A stretch of DNA of 64,000 nucleotides from Paracyclopina nana (GCA_019096065.1 JAGUCH010000007.1:6966501-7030500), one strand, 5' to 3'; numbered from the stretch's first letter, positions 1-9,902 are shown. Notes: generated by a model from the letters alone, not told the origin. Program-made: numbers and translations.

Positions 1-734
1 TCCGTGTATGGTGAATCCGAGTGTGAGTTGCATTTGCATTTTGCACCTATAGCAGTTTTTTCCAGGACGCACTTTTGGCAGGGCTGTTGCGTTGGCAAAA
101 GAGCAGACTCAAAGTCACCATAGATGACAATTGGAGCTTGTATTTGACGATTTGTATTCTTAAATTGTAGAATGGGAGGCAAACCGTCATCAGTTCTTCG
201 TGGCATGATTTCCTCGGGACCAAAAACAGGAAACGTGCCATCGATGTAATGGGAAAACACGCAACACTTGCTTTGATGCTCTTCCAGTTTGGTAAATGAA
301 TAAAAGGTGTTTAAGCATCTTTCGCAAAATTTGCGACGTGTGTTCCTTGATTCCTGAGCTCCATGCTTGTAGGGAGCTAAAAACTTGTTGATGTTTTCAA
401 TGAGCAAGTATCTCCATTGTGTTTCGCCATCTGCTGATGGAATTCTCAAGAGGGGAACCAAGTACTTAGGCCTGTAGTTTTCAGGGGCTTGCAATGCTGT
501 AACAATTGGCTGAACGCTGTTGTCATTTTCCAAGGAGAAGAGATGGATTGCAAAATTAAAGGTTCTTCCGTTTTGATGAACAAATTTTTCCACAAACTCA
601 ATTTCATCCTCGGTGAAAGGAGGTTGATTAAAATCTTGGGGTGAGCAATCAATAGCGTGTGCCAGAGCGTAGTAAAAAGAGGCGCGCTCATTGACGTCAA
701 AATGTCTCAAGTGTTGCACTCTAGGAATGCTCAT
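1..734 (-). CDS. Family B DNA polymerase, N-terminal part (Polinton/adintovirus-like), cut by window edge
   Basis: An uninterrupted minus-strand frame runs from an ATG at 734 to the window edge (244 codons visible). Its last third has a zinc-finger-like block (FCERCLNTF, then an H and a C spaced as in C2HC) followed by about 40 residues and the segment PIVIYGDFES. In established knowledge this order, a CxxCLxxF..H..C finger directly before an (A/G)DFES exonuclease I motif, is typical of protein-primed family B polymerases of Polinton/Maverick elements, adintoviruses and their relatives. Exonuclease II/III and the polymerase palm lie outside the window, so activity cannot be judged. The frame is open for about 24 codons upstream of the ATG, up to a stop near 806, and an AG just before it could be a splice acceptor, so the true 5' end is uncertain. 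The family call is good; the element type is inference. Confidence 0.72.
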   Translation of the reverse strand, partial: MSIPRVQHLRHFDVNERASFYYALAHAIDCSPQDFNQPPFTEDEIEFVEKFVHQNGRTFNFAIHLFSLENDNSVQPIVTALQAPENYRPKYLVPLLRIPSADGETQWRYLLIENINKFLAPYKHGAQESRNTRRKFCERCLNTFYSFTKLEEHQSKCCVFSHYIDGTFPVFGPEEIMPRRTDDGLPPILQFKNTNRQIQAPIVIYGDFESALLPTQQPCQKCVLEKTAIGAKCKCNSHSDSPYT

Positions 735-867
735 GGCGACTAAAGAACATGAGTGAGTCAACTGTGGGAATTCTATGCACGGGAGAAAGACTGAGAAAGC
801 CTACCTGTCCCGCAAAACAGACATGTCTAAATGAAGAGTAATTTGACCGAGAAGTGGAATGTGCTTT

Positions 868-876
868 TATTTACGT
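868..876 (-). promoter_or_regulatory. Candidate polyadenylation signal for the zinc-finger gene
   Basis: The plus strand reads ttttattt here, giving AATAAA on the minus strand about 130 bases after the stop codon at 1004 and before the polymerase frame starts. Position fits the 3' end of the upstream minus-strand gene. Confidence 0.4.
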
Positions 877-1003
877 GTGATGAATAAATCATTATGCACC
901 ATGATTGGTGGACTAGTTGATATGGACTAGTGGAGGTATTGGGAAAAAAAAATGGTATCAGAAAATAATATGAGATCATGGGACACGCATGCAATAAAAA
1001 AAG

Positions 1004-2537
1004 CTATTCAATCAACTCATTGAAACCTTCATCCTCATCAGCCACTTCTCTAATGCGAACCCCGATGTCAATGCGTACGCTCTTTGCCCCCTCGATTTGA
1101 CCACTAGGAATTAGAGCCTCCAGCTTGGTCACAGTTTCTTGCGCAGTGCGCATGTTCCTCGTAATGAGTCTCGAGGTGCGCTTGAGTGCATCATCATCCA
1201 ATGTGCCGAAGCAAAAGATTGCTTCAATGGCAATGTTGACAATCTTGAGTGGCATTGCTGACACCCTCGCGAATGCAAAAGGCGACAGCATGGTGCGTCT
1301 TTGAATGTGCGCCTCAACATGAGAGACATAGGGTGAGGTCATCATGCTGGAGGGATCATGAAGTGCCATAAAATCCTTGACAATCCTCTTCATTGCATGG
1401 ATGTGAGCTTTGAGCTCATAACATTGAAAGATGCCACGATGTATTGCCTAGAGTAAAAAAAAAATGCATGTAAGCTGAAGCTACCTATATCACACCTGAC
1501 TGCATTCAAAACCATCAAGCCCCTCAAGGCCGGTGAGAGCAATGGTACCCGATTCAGCGCTGTCCTTTGCTGCTTGGAGATGGAATTCAATGCACCAAAA
1601 GAAGCGATCGACATCCACTGGGCGGAGCACACCAAATTGAATCTCCATGTTCATGTTGTCGTCAAACAAAATCTGTAACAAAAAACCAGTGTCGGTGAGA
1701 AAAAAGAGTGTTTTGTGTGCTGGGAGGGGTGCAAAATGGGGCAAGAACCATACTTTAATTCTTTATGCATTTTTTTTGTCAGTTTTATGCCTTTTTTTTT
1801 TTCCCTTTTGCCTCAGAGGATAATTTTTTTCACTTTTAATGTTTTTTTTGGTCTTTTTTTCATCACTTTTTTCTCCCTTGTGGGAGCACATACACCAATG
1901 ATGGCCAAATGTCCAGCACAATTTTTATGATGCCAAGATTGCACCAACCGCTCCCTTCCAACGACTCGAGGCTGTCAGCTCTTGCTTTAGCCTCTGAGAC
2001 GGATTGCTTAGATGATTGGGGGAGGGCGGTTGAAGTGCGTCTCCTGGCTAGTCTTATTGGCATGTCGAGGGTAGTCTCTTCCCTAGACATGCGTAATATG
2101 AAAACGATACTGAAGGTTGTGTCCTGGCCCAAAGGAACACTGTGCAAATGTTGGGACAAAAACTCATCGAAAGAAATCAGATTGAAATTGGCGGCGAAGC
2201 TCCTTTTTTGGGAGGCAGCGGGTGTTGTTTCCATCCATTGGGTGGGAGCACGCTCACTGACGCTACAATGATGCTGATGAGCAAATAAGGCAACGGATGT
2301 CCGAAAAACGCGTCTGCAAGTGGGGCAGAAGTAATGGCGTTTCGGAACGTGGACTTTAGCGTGATGTCTAAGCGTAGCCTGCCTGGTAAATGATGCTGGA
2401 CATTGTGGGCATTGATACAAGGAGGGGGTCGCCTCTCTGCGAGGGCGAAACGGACATTGTTCAAGATGGTTGCGTAGAAGAGCGTAGGTAGAAGCACGAA
2501 AGCTTCGGCAACGAGGGCAAAGTATGACTATAGGCAT
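1004..2537 (-). CDS. C2H2/C2HC zinc-finger protein of unknown function, 3 exons, 420 aa
   Basis: Exons 2537-1896, 1672-1496 and 1447-1004 join with phase 0 at both introns (223 and 48 bp, GT-AG) and give 420 residues with no stop. The N-terminal 90 residues contain three or four fingers: CPRC..H..C, CPQC..H..H and CPTC..H..C. The C-terminal 200 residues, including the stretch RPVDVDRFFWCIEF, have no family I recognise. The start is the first ATG after an upstream stop. The gene lies 270 bases from the polymerase frame on the same strand and about 80 bases from the next gene upstream, which is tight compared with the rest of the window. The C2H2 fingers suggest nucleic-acid binding; whether it belongs to the polymerase-bearing element or to the host is open. 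Confidence 0.6.
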
Positions 2538-2617
2538 GACCTAAGAAGCCAAAATTGGTGGGGATAAGAGAAAAAGTGTGAGGATCGCAATGGTAGCATG
2601 AGGATCGAAGAGACGCT

Positions 2618-3552
2618 TCATTGGGCTGAAGCCAATGCAGTCAGCGAGTCTGAAAGAAAAGAAAACAATGAGCCAGTGATTGTGAGGTGTATGCGACACA
2701 AGATTAAATGCCTCATCATCTATGGGCTTTTAGCCCTCTCCACGTTAGAGTTGATATTTTTATTGCTGAAGAACTATCAGCTTGTATAATAATATTAACG
2801 TTTCTAATGAGCATAATAAACGCTGTATGTGCAGTACCTTCAATTTCGTTTAAGGCTTCCTTGAACTCACGTAGCTCGGTGAGCGGCATCGTGTAGGTGA
2901 AACTATTGGCTTTCTGGCCCAGCACCACAAAGTGCTGCACGCGGGGCTCGCCATCCGCCATCAGAAACAAATGCTCTTCTTTTGCAATGTAGCGCCACTC
3001 GGAAAAGCCAAAGGAAAGGTACTTTGGGCGAAGAATGAGTCGATGATAGGCAGGTCGGCAGTACAATGTGCCCTCTGCCATATAGTGGTCAGCAAGCTCA
3101 GGGGTCGGTAGAGGGTGCGGGCAATCAGGGGTGATGGGGCATTGGAGATAAGGGCGACATAACAAGATGCTTAGGCCTTTCGATGACCTGGGGCCAGCCC
3201 AGCCGCTGCTCGGTGGGACGGGAAAGAGGGCCACTCGTCCCCCATCCTCATCGCGCGCCGCCTTCTTCATTATAGATGGCCCTCGAGGCGAAGCCTCGCC
3301 AAAACTTGGCTCAGGACATTGTCTGAGAAGCTGGCGGATGCCTTCTTCGTCAATTTCCCGCGCCGCCGTCGCCGCCGCTGGGAGGCCCGCCGCGGCCGGG
3401 CGCCGCCTCCGCGCCGGCGCGCTGCTGCTGCTGAGGCGGGCCGCCGCGCTGGCGCCGCCTTCTTCCTCTTCCTCCTCCTCTTGGCGGCGGTAGGGCGCCT
3501 GGGTGATGCATCGAGTGAGAGGTGGGGCCTCTTCATCATGGCTTGCTTCCAT
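2618..3552 (-). CDS. Unknown protein with Ala/Arg/Glu-rich N-terminal half, 2 exons, 248 aa
   Basis: Exon 1 runs from an ATG at 3552 to a GT donor after 2838; a short terminal exon 2649-2618 adds ten residues and a TGA, in frame (715 + 32 nt). Reading through the donor would give a longer tail, but the AG acceptor after a pyrimidine tract at 2650 supports splicing. The N-terminal half is low-complexity (Glu run, Ala/Arg/Ser-rich, GC-rich DNA at 3240-3500) and probably disordered. The C-terminal half is ordered-looking, with KYLSFGFSEWRYIAKEEH and FVVLGQKANSF. I do not recognise the family. An AG at 3588 could instead join an upstream exon, so the N-terminus is tentative. Confidence 0.5.
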
Positions 3553-3736
3553 ATCCCGTGTGGGTTGAGCCTTAGGATAATCTAGGGGAAGCAAAAAAAA
3601 TACAATTTAGGCATAAAAAAACATTTTCCACTGCAAATCGACCCTTTTTTTTGCATCAAAAAAGAGGGCGAAAGTATGAATGTTTGGTTTTTTTATTAAT
3701 CTTTTGCCCCTTTTTCCCCCCCTCCTGATTGAATTG

Positions 3737-4273
3737 TTACAGCCAGCTAAAGTCGGGTTGGTTCATTCTAGCTTGAAGGTCTAGCAGCTGGGCCTCCGTC
3801 AATCGCTCCAACCGTGGCACTAACACTTGATTGAGAACATCATCGATCATGGCATCTTTTGCCGACACTTGCTCCGCGACTCGGATGGGATACTTGGCAA
3901 TGACGCCCACATTGTGTCTTCTTACCACCAATTCCCAATGGGGAAATCGGGACAATTTTCTAAACTTGACCCTCATATAAGGAGTAGCTTCATCGTAACT
4001 CACACCCACGGCAATGTGGGCGTGCCCCTCTTTGATTTGAAAAGCTTCGCAAGATGGATGGTCAATCCACAAAACTGCTTGCGCCTCGAGTGGCGAGTCT
4101 CTGCTGCCCACCATTCTTATTGGACCCTGGCTAAGTGAGTAGTAGTTTGGATCTTGAACCTCTGCTACATAGGCAGTGTATCTGCCACCCCAGTAAGTCG
4201 GAGCCGGCAAATGGATCCATTCGTTCAGCTTCACCTCAAAGTATTTTTCACGCTCGCCATTGATGTAGGGCAT
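3737..4273 (-). CDS. Unknown protein, about 178 aa, divergent from the next gene
   Basis: The frame ending at 3737 has its first ATG at 4273 (MPYINGERE). It stays open 23 codons further upstream to 4342, where an AG after a T tract (ttttttggtag) might be a splice acceptor, so an upstream exon is possible. Visible features are aromatic and charged blocks such as PAPTYWGGRYTAYVAEVQD and a leucine-rich C-terminal helix (RLERLTEAQLLDLQARM). No signal peptide or membrane segment is seen. It is separated by about 230 bases from the plus-strand gene at 4507, so the two may share a divergent promoter. No family recognised. Confidence 0.5.
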   Translation of the reverse strand: MPYINGEREKYFEVKLNEWIHLPAPTYWGGRYTAYVAEVQDPNYYSLSQGPIRMVGSRDSPLEAQAVLWIDHPSCEAFQIKEGHAHIAVGVSYDEATPYMRVKFRKLSRFPHWELVVRRHNVGVIAKYPIRVAEQVSAKDAMIDDVLNQVLVPRLERLTEAQLLDLQARMNQPDFSWL

Positions 4274-4506
4274 TACCAAGCCACGGTTAAGGCCTCGGCC
4301 AAAAGCGGTATGCCAAAAAAGTTGAAAAAATTCATCTACCAAAAAAAGAGAGAGGTGCCAAAAATATATGCAAATAGAAGTGGGGCAAAAAAAAAGTTAA
4401 CGGTGGTGCACAAAAAAAGAAAGCCGAGGGACCAACAGCAGTTAAGTAAGCGGAGCATAATGAGAAAGCAATTTCACCCCACCCCCCTCAATGCATTCAT
4501 TCACCA

Positions 4507-5376
4507 ATGGCGTCCCGAGCGAATCACCTGTTCTCATATTGGCAAGAGGCGATCAAGGTATTGGTGCTGATGCAGCATTTCCTTGGCCAACTGGATGCTC
4601 ACTTGACCCTCCAGCTACTCCACCACTATCTTAACGCCTTACTTGCTCTATCCGTGGATTTGATTGAAGGCAACAACTCCCCTCACAACCATGTCATGAA
4701 GAGGCTGGCTAGAGGATGCAGAGAAATGAGGCCACTCTTCAATGCTTTTAAAAGGCTGGAGATTGCAAATCGAGTTGCATGGATGCTAACCAGCATGAGA
4801 TACTATCATGGACGCCTGTTTCCTACGGAGCATGCACAGGAGGCCTTGGAATTTTGGCTGCCAATGCAGTTAAATAGGCGACTCGTGGGATTTTTCCCTG
4901 TCATTGATTTCTGTGGGCTTTGTGGCTTTGATAAGCGGATCATTCTTACTCATCAATTCAAAAATATGGAGGTGTTTTCCGAGGATCCCAAACTATTCTC
5001 ACGCAGGGTGAATGGTGCTTTAGCCCTGGTGGATGATGCTGCTAGCTTCTTGTCCAAGGCGAACAGCACCATTATGCATCGATACTTTGAGCTAGCCTTT
5101 GCCTACTTGGAAACGCTACTCTGCTATGGAGGATCCAGCAGCGAGCTGTTGCACTACATTCAAAACTTGAGGCATCATACCTTTCTAACTTTGGCCAATA
5201 ATGAAGCAGATCCTTTAGAGAGGAAGTTCAAGCTTTGCTGCATCAGAAAAGCCCTACCGTCTGCCCATGGAAATCCGGAATTGTGCCCTTTAAACATGTT
5301 TCAGTGCAAAAGGGGTAGAATGTCCAGCATCGGCAATAGTGCACCTTTTGTCAAAGTTATCATAAAATATAAATAA
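4507..5376 (+). CDS. Unknown helical protein, single exon, 289 aa
   Basis: A single uninterrupted frame from ATG 4507 to TAA at 5374-5376, with AATAAA overlapping the stop region. The sequence is rich in Leu, Ala and His with long predicted helices (for example LLHHYLNALLALSVDLIEG) and two Cys clusters (DFCGLCGF and a C-terminal KLCCIRK). There is no signal peptide and no clear membrane segment. It is the only plus-strand gene in the compact left block, divergent from the gene at 4273 and convergent with the methyl-CpG-binding gene at 5662. I do not recognise the family; the uninterrupted length supports a real gene. Confidence 0.55.
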   Translation: MASRANHLFSYWQEAIKVLVLMQHFLGQLDAHLTLQLLHHYLNALLALSVDLIEGNNSPHNHVMKRLARGCREMRPLFNAFKRLEIANRVAWMLTSMRYYHGRLFPTEHAQEALEFWLPMQLNRRLVGFFPVIDFCGLCGFDKRIILTHQFKNMEVFSEDPKLFSRRVNGALALVDDAASFLSKANSTIMHRYFELAFAYLETLLCYGGSSSELLHYIQNLRHHTFLTLANNEADPLERKFKLCCIRKALPSAHGNPELCPLNMFQCKRGRMSSIGNSAPFVKVIIKYK

Positions 5377-5661
5377 AAAAGGTTGTTTTTTTCCAGGCCA
5401 TTTTTTTATAGATTCATGACAATTAGTTGAGAAACTCATCAGCTCATTTTTTTCGGCAAATTTGCCAGAACATGGCTTTTTTTGCGCAAAATATTTGACT
5501 AAGCTTTGCAGGCCAAAAAAAAAAAGACCAAGTTAAAAAAAAATAAAAAAATGGGGTGCAATAAAGATACATTGAAGTAAACAAAGAAGATCTGACGAAA
5601 CTCTATTTTTCTTTATTTGGTGGGGATACATGCATGTCAATCTCATTTACGAAGCTAGGTA
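5377..5661. other. Convergent spacer with A/T runs
   Basis: The spacer between two convergent genes holds several A and T homopolymer runs and no open frame. The string ggggtgcaataa at 5553 recurs at 6045 within the intron of the neighbouring gene. Confidence 0.5.
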
Positions 5662-6233
5662 CTATTTCTCCGCTTGGTTGTTTTGTTGCTCAATATGTTG
5701 CTTAGATTTCTTGCTGCCACTGTTTTTTACATTACTCTTCTTAAAAGAGTAAGAGGGTTGAAATGCTCCTTTAGTTCTTATGAATTTTGTAAACTCTTCT
5801 TGTTTTGTCAATTTTCCTTTCATCGCCAAATCTCCCATTTTAAAGTTGACCAAATTGGGATCAATATGAAAAAGCTTGTGTTCACTTATAAACTTCATCA
5901 ATTCAATGCTTGAACGAAGCTTTTTCCCAGTGGGAGTGATCAAGTACAAATCAGGCTTGCCACAGCTCTTGCCTGATTGCCTCCAACGGATAATTTTCCG
6001 CCACCCTGGGCTTACAACTACACTTTGCTCTAAAAAAAAATATAGGGGTGCAATAAGCAACAAAAAAATCTGGAGCTAATAAAAAAACTATCATACAATA
6101 TACTCTATTTCTCCTTGAATGTTTTGTTTATCTAAATGTCACATAGAAATTGGCCGATTGCCATAAGCCCCCAAAGAATATTATAGTCTTTCTTACCTTC
6201 ATGTTGCATGGTTTGGTTGTTGGTAGCTTCCAT
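5662..6233 (-). CDS. Small methyl-CpG-binding-domain (MBD) protein, 2 exons, 134 aa
   Basis: Exons 6233-6197 and 6029-5662 join in phase 1 across a 167-bp GT-AG intron. Residues about 20-75 form an MBD: GWRKIIRWRQSGKSCGK, then PDLYLITP and GKKLRSS. By comparison with MeCP2, the residues that contact methylated CpG (the two arginines, the aspartate and the tyrosine) are all present, so binding is plausible. The remainder is a Lys/Gln/Ser-rich tail. Most MBD proteins carry further domains (TRD, coiled coil, glycosylase); this one is little more than the domain. A TATA box sits 90 bases upstream of the ATG. It closes the compact gene block that begins with the viral-type polymerase; a link between them is inference. 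Confidence 0.75.
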
Positions 6234-6320
6234 GTTTAGCCTCCTTCTTATTGTTGTGCCAGTTGAAATTGACAGATGAAATTCCAAATTTGGAATGGTG
6301 CTGACACTCTGTGATACCGA

Positions 6321-6330
6321 CTATTTATAG
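6321..6330 (-). promoter_or_regulatory. TATA box of the MBD gene
   Basis: The minus strand reads ctataaatag, a strong TATA element, about 90 bases before the MBD start codon, with a TCAG initiator-like motif roughly 25-30 bases downstream. Confidence 0.6.
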
Positions 6331-6412
6331 GTAAATTCAGGATAATTAGCGCGGCTCCATTGGCTCAATTTGTTCAGCTTTCCTGCAAAGCGCTGCGTCG
6401 AACTCTCTCGCA

Positions 6413-7050
6413 GTCAGGATTGTAAAAGCAGATAAACAAATAAGCTTTTACGCACCTGAAATCAGGTGCTTGGACTTTTTGTATATCTCACAATGAGGTT
6501 GGTCAGAAAAAAGGTCATAAGGTTACTTTTAAGGCCATCCAGTCACCTAAAATACCATAATAGCAACGTGCTCTCCAAACAGGATTGTAAAATTAGAAAA
6601 ACAAATAAGCTTTTCAACACCTGAAATCAGGTGCTTGGACTTTTTGTAATCCTCACAATGAGGTTGGTCAGAAAAAAGGTCAAAAGGTTATTTTCAAGGC
6701 CATCCAATCAACTTAAACACCATAATAGCATCATGCTCTGCAGTGAGAATTGTAAAATTTGAAAAAACAAATAACCTTTTATGCACCTGAAATCAGGTGC
6801 TTGGACTTTTTGTAATCCTCCCAATGAGGTTGGTCAGAAAAAAGATCAAAAGGTTATTTTCAAGGCCATCCAATCAACTTTAACACCATAATAGCGACAT
6901 GCTCTGCAGTGAGAATTGTAAAATTAGAAAAACAAATAAGCTTTTATGCACCTGAAATCAGGTGCTTGGACTTTTTGTAATCCTCACAATGAGGTTGGTC
7001 AGAAAAAAGGTCAAAAGGTTATTTTCAAGGCCATCCAATCACCTAAAACA
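6413..7050. repeat. Four-copy 165-166 bp tandem repeat with near-palindromic core
   Basis: The core atcaggtgcttggactttt recurs starting at 6461, 6626, 6792 and 6957, a spacing of 165, 166 and 165. Each unit contains CACCTGAAATCAGGTG, a 7-bp inverted repeat around two bases, then an A/G-rich stretch and a conserved aaggccatcca block. The array lies between the divergent TATA boxes at 6321 (minus) and 7069 (plus). Repeats of this type resemble enhancer or origin-like homologous regions of some DNA viruses, but that is only an analogy. Confidence 0.85.
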
Positions 7051-7068
7051 CCAAATCCTCGGCACAAC

Positions 7069-7076
7069 TATAAAAG
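7069..7076 (+). promoter_or_regulatory. TATA box pointing away from the repeat array
   Basis: The sequence tataaaag follows the last repeat unit, with a TCAG initiator-like motif about 30 bases on. The only nearby downstream frame is a 30-codon one starting at the ATG near 7128, so what is transcribed is unknown. Confidence 0.45.
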
Positions 7077-7099
7077 GGCTATAATGGCTGAGAAAAATC

Positions 7100-7860
7100 G
7101 GCACCAATTTTCAGCTTGTTATTGACATCATGATCATAACATTACACTGCCCACTTGTGATGAAGCATGGGAAGTTTTGGGTAGGGAAAGATTTCATGAT
7201 CATTTTGACATCGAAAGTGTAATACTCAATTTAGGGCCTAATTAGCAAAGAAGCCATTAGAGCATTAGCTGAAAAAGCTGAAAAATAAATTCAAGGATTG
7301 ATTCAAAAATAAAAAGAGGATACTAAATCAGAAAATATAGTTGAATTCCATCTGGAGAGGAATAAATTGGGCTTTTTTTCGATCCGGGCTTTTCTGTCAG
7401 AAAAAACTGAACAAAAACAGCGTTACTAAAGATTTTGATGAATTCCTCACATAGTTAGCACAAAGGCCAAATTGACGATTTATTCGGCCTACCCACTTTC
7501 GCCCTTCAAGACCTGAAGGAATCCACATGGTCAATGTTGATGTTATGATTAAGATGTCTATTGGGAAGCAGTCAAAACTGATTCGAATTGATGATACAGA
7601 TTCAAATTTGACAACAAGAAAGATCTTTTTTCTTTTATTCTCAATTAATGTTTCTATTTACATACATGATTATCAAAAATGGATAAATAAGCAGATAAGT
7701 GAAGGCTGCAAGCAAAAACAGTCTTTAAAACAAGCTTTTTTAATTCAAAAAAAGGCCCAAAGTGGGGCTTCTCCATGCTGAAGGAAAAGTTCTAATTTGT
7801 TGACACTGCTGGTGATCATCAGCCCTTACAGTTGGCTTCTTTTTGATGCTACAAAAAAAG
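7100..7860. other. No recognised gene
   Basis: An 84-codon plus-strand frame at 7527-7781 has no family resemblance. Its 3' end runs into the region that is antisense to the Rab14 remnant. I see nothing else to annotate. Confidence 0.4.
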
Positions 7861-7861
7861 T

Positions 7862-8244
7862 GCTGGTGCCTGAGGTCTAAGCTGTCACCCTGGATGTTGT
7901 GGTAGATTTTGTGGGCTGTTTCCAAGAAGGCCTCTTCGACCACCCATCTCCAGTTTTGGCAGAGGCATCGACAAACATGAGGCCATATCACCTCTGCAAA
8001 TTGACGAGCTTCCTCAAAAGTCACATCTCTCTGTGCTTCCAAATCACGCTTATTACCGATTAGAAATATCACCTGGGAAATAAAAAAGAGAAAAAGCATG
8101 GTTCACATCTACATGGACAGCTAACAATTGCTGAATTTTTACCAAGTTTGGATTTGTTAGGTTTCTTGCATTCGTGAGCCAGCTGCTGTACCAATCTTGG
8201 CCAGCTGTGTCCCAAATCTGCAGCTTGATTTTCTGCCCCCAAAT
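7862..8244 (-). pseudogene. Rab14/Rab2-type small GTPase remnant
   Basis: On the minus strand [11 protein letters not shown] is recognisable, then [13 protein letters not shown], a GT-AG intron, then [17 protein letters not shown], a piece matching the SAKTG loop, and [15 protein letters not shown]. This order and wording is that of Rab14 (Rab2/Rab4/Rab14 group). Damage: about 30 codons between DTAGQ and SWLT are missing (the switch II helix and the region after it), and two frame changes flank the SAKTG segment. No exons for the N-terminal GTP-binding P-loop or C-terminal prenylation Cys are seen. The retained intron shows it is a decayed genomic copy and not a processed cDNA. Confidence 0.75.
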
Positions 8245-8542
8245 CTTTTGTTGGATTCAGTTCACCGAAAATTGCTTGCTGCCAGCTTGTCTGTTGTACT
8301 ATTCTTCAATTTGAATTGCCACATTGTGGTGGCAGCATTGATGTTGTTGCTCATCAACTTCTGGGTGCTCCTGCTGTTGTTTTGCTGCGGTTGCTGCTGT
8401 CCTTGATGAGGCTGCCTGCGCCTCCTTGCTGGCAAAAACCTCCAAAATCTTTGGCCTCTATGGCCTCTACGGCCTCTTCCTCGTCGTTGCTGCTGGTCTG
8501 GCCTTTGATCGTCATCATCATCGTCATTCTCATCGTCTTCAT

Positions 8543-8873
8543 TCAGTCTGCGATGTTGCTGCTGCTCTTGAGCATCTTGTCGGCGGCGATACCAGCGATA
8601 AGCACGAACGGCCAAGTCGCCAATGTTATACAAATTTGTGAGCACAGCGTGAATAGCTGAAAATAAAGAAAAAAAAACGAGATCAATAGACAGCAAACCG
8701 TCGTATACGCAGAGGTCAGAAATTGTCAACAATTTTTTTCCGTTAAACTTAGTGAAACAATGAGTGAAATGTTTGCATCATGATTTAATCATAGAACTTA
8801 CTTTGCACTTGTCCCATTCTGTTGACGGATCTAAATGGCTGTTGCTCTCATCCACTATGGCATATTCTTCCAT
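8543..8873 (-). CDS. Possible two-exon small membrane protein, 61 aa
   Basis: Exon 8873-8802 ends at GTAAGT and exon 8656-8543 follows a T-rich AG acceptor; they join in phase 0 and end in TGA. The second exon encodes a hydrophobic stretch (ICITLATWPFVLIAGIAA) that could span the membrane. A competing minus-strand frame over the second exon is Gln/Arg/Asp-rich low complexity extending to 8262. Splice-site quality favours the short product, but there is no family match, so this is tentative. Confidence 0.3.
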
Positions 8874-8899
8874 TTTCTCATATATTTCTATAAGTGGAA

Positions 8900-9900
8900 A
8901 AAAAAATGATCTTTTTGTTTCTCATTTTAAATCATCGAAGTGAGTTTTTTCCCATTAAAAGTACTGGGGCAACAGGGGGTTCCAAAATGATGTCACAAAT
9001 TGTTACAATAACTGGGGAAAAAATTGAGCTGGGCTAAGAAGTTATCCAATCATGAAGTCAAAAATTGGAGATGAAATGAGAATTTGGCGATTTGGCGTCG
9101 TGTGACATCAACTTTCTCACCTACTGTGCATGTCCCCCCAAAAATGTGCATTTAAATTGTTTTTCCAAAACAAAAAACAGTTATTTTCATAATTTTATAA
9201 TCAAGAAAATCACCTACCTCAAACGAAGTTTTTAGGCTGACTGCGATATTCCGCTGAGAACTGAAACACAAACTGTAGCTGAGGGAACTCAAGCAGCTGA
9301 GATTAGCTCAAAATTGATGACAGGGAGGTAAAAACTAGCATATACTTTGAAGAGAGCTTTTTCTGAAGAAAACACTTGCCAATTTTTGCAATTCATACAA
9401 AAACCATCTCAATCATAATTACGCTTTGTGGCAATCCCTAATATGAGGTGTCATCATCATTCAACCCTCTGGCTATTTTTCACGAATTGCTTATTGGAAT
9501 AATAATAGAAATTGTTATTAACTATGATTTATTCAGCCCCATCTCGATCATCATTACACACAATGAAAGAGGTGATGTATATTGTTTTCCTGCAGTTGAC
9601 CACACCTGTCGTGCACTCCACAATTGTCCTGTTGTAATTATGAGACATTCAAGTTCCTCCTTTTGATGGTGCCGATTTTGACCAGCCATATTGAAAGCAA
9701 AATCAATCACCATCTTGGTTTACATTCATGATTTTCCTATCAATAACCCCATGCTTATTGTTTCATTCCTCATCCTGTTGCTGGAAAAATTGGAGTAACT
9801 GCATGATCAATCATAATTTTCAGTCTGTAGCATTTCAATTTTACAGCAATTATCATGGACCAACAGCATAAGTTGCACCCCTTTTTGACCATTATTTTCC
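8900..9900. other. AT-rich spacer, nothing recognised
   Basis: Only short frames of 60-70 codons without family resemblance are present. I see no RNA gene or repeat array. Confidence 0.4.
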
Positions 9901-9902
9901 CA

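Noticed and set aside
3167..3585. Plus- and minus-strand frames of Ala/Arg/Leu runs
   Set aside because: Shadows of the GC-rich low-complexity segment of the minus-strand gene ending at 2618.
6413..7050. CRISPR-like spaced repeats
   Set aside because: Units are contiguous 165-bp tandem copies in an animal genome, not short repeats separated by unique spacers.
8262..8732. 156-codon minus frame rich in Gln, Arg and Asp
   Set aside because: Low-complexity composition over triplet-repeat-like DNA; the splice signals at 8657 favour a different frame, and there is no family resemblance.
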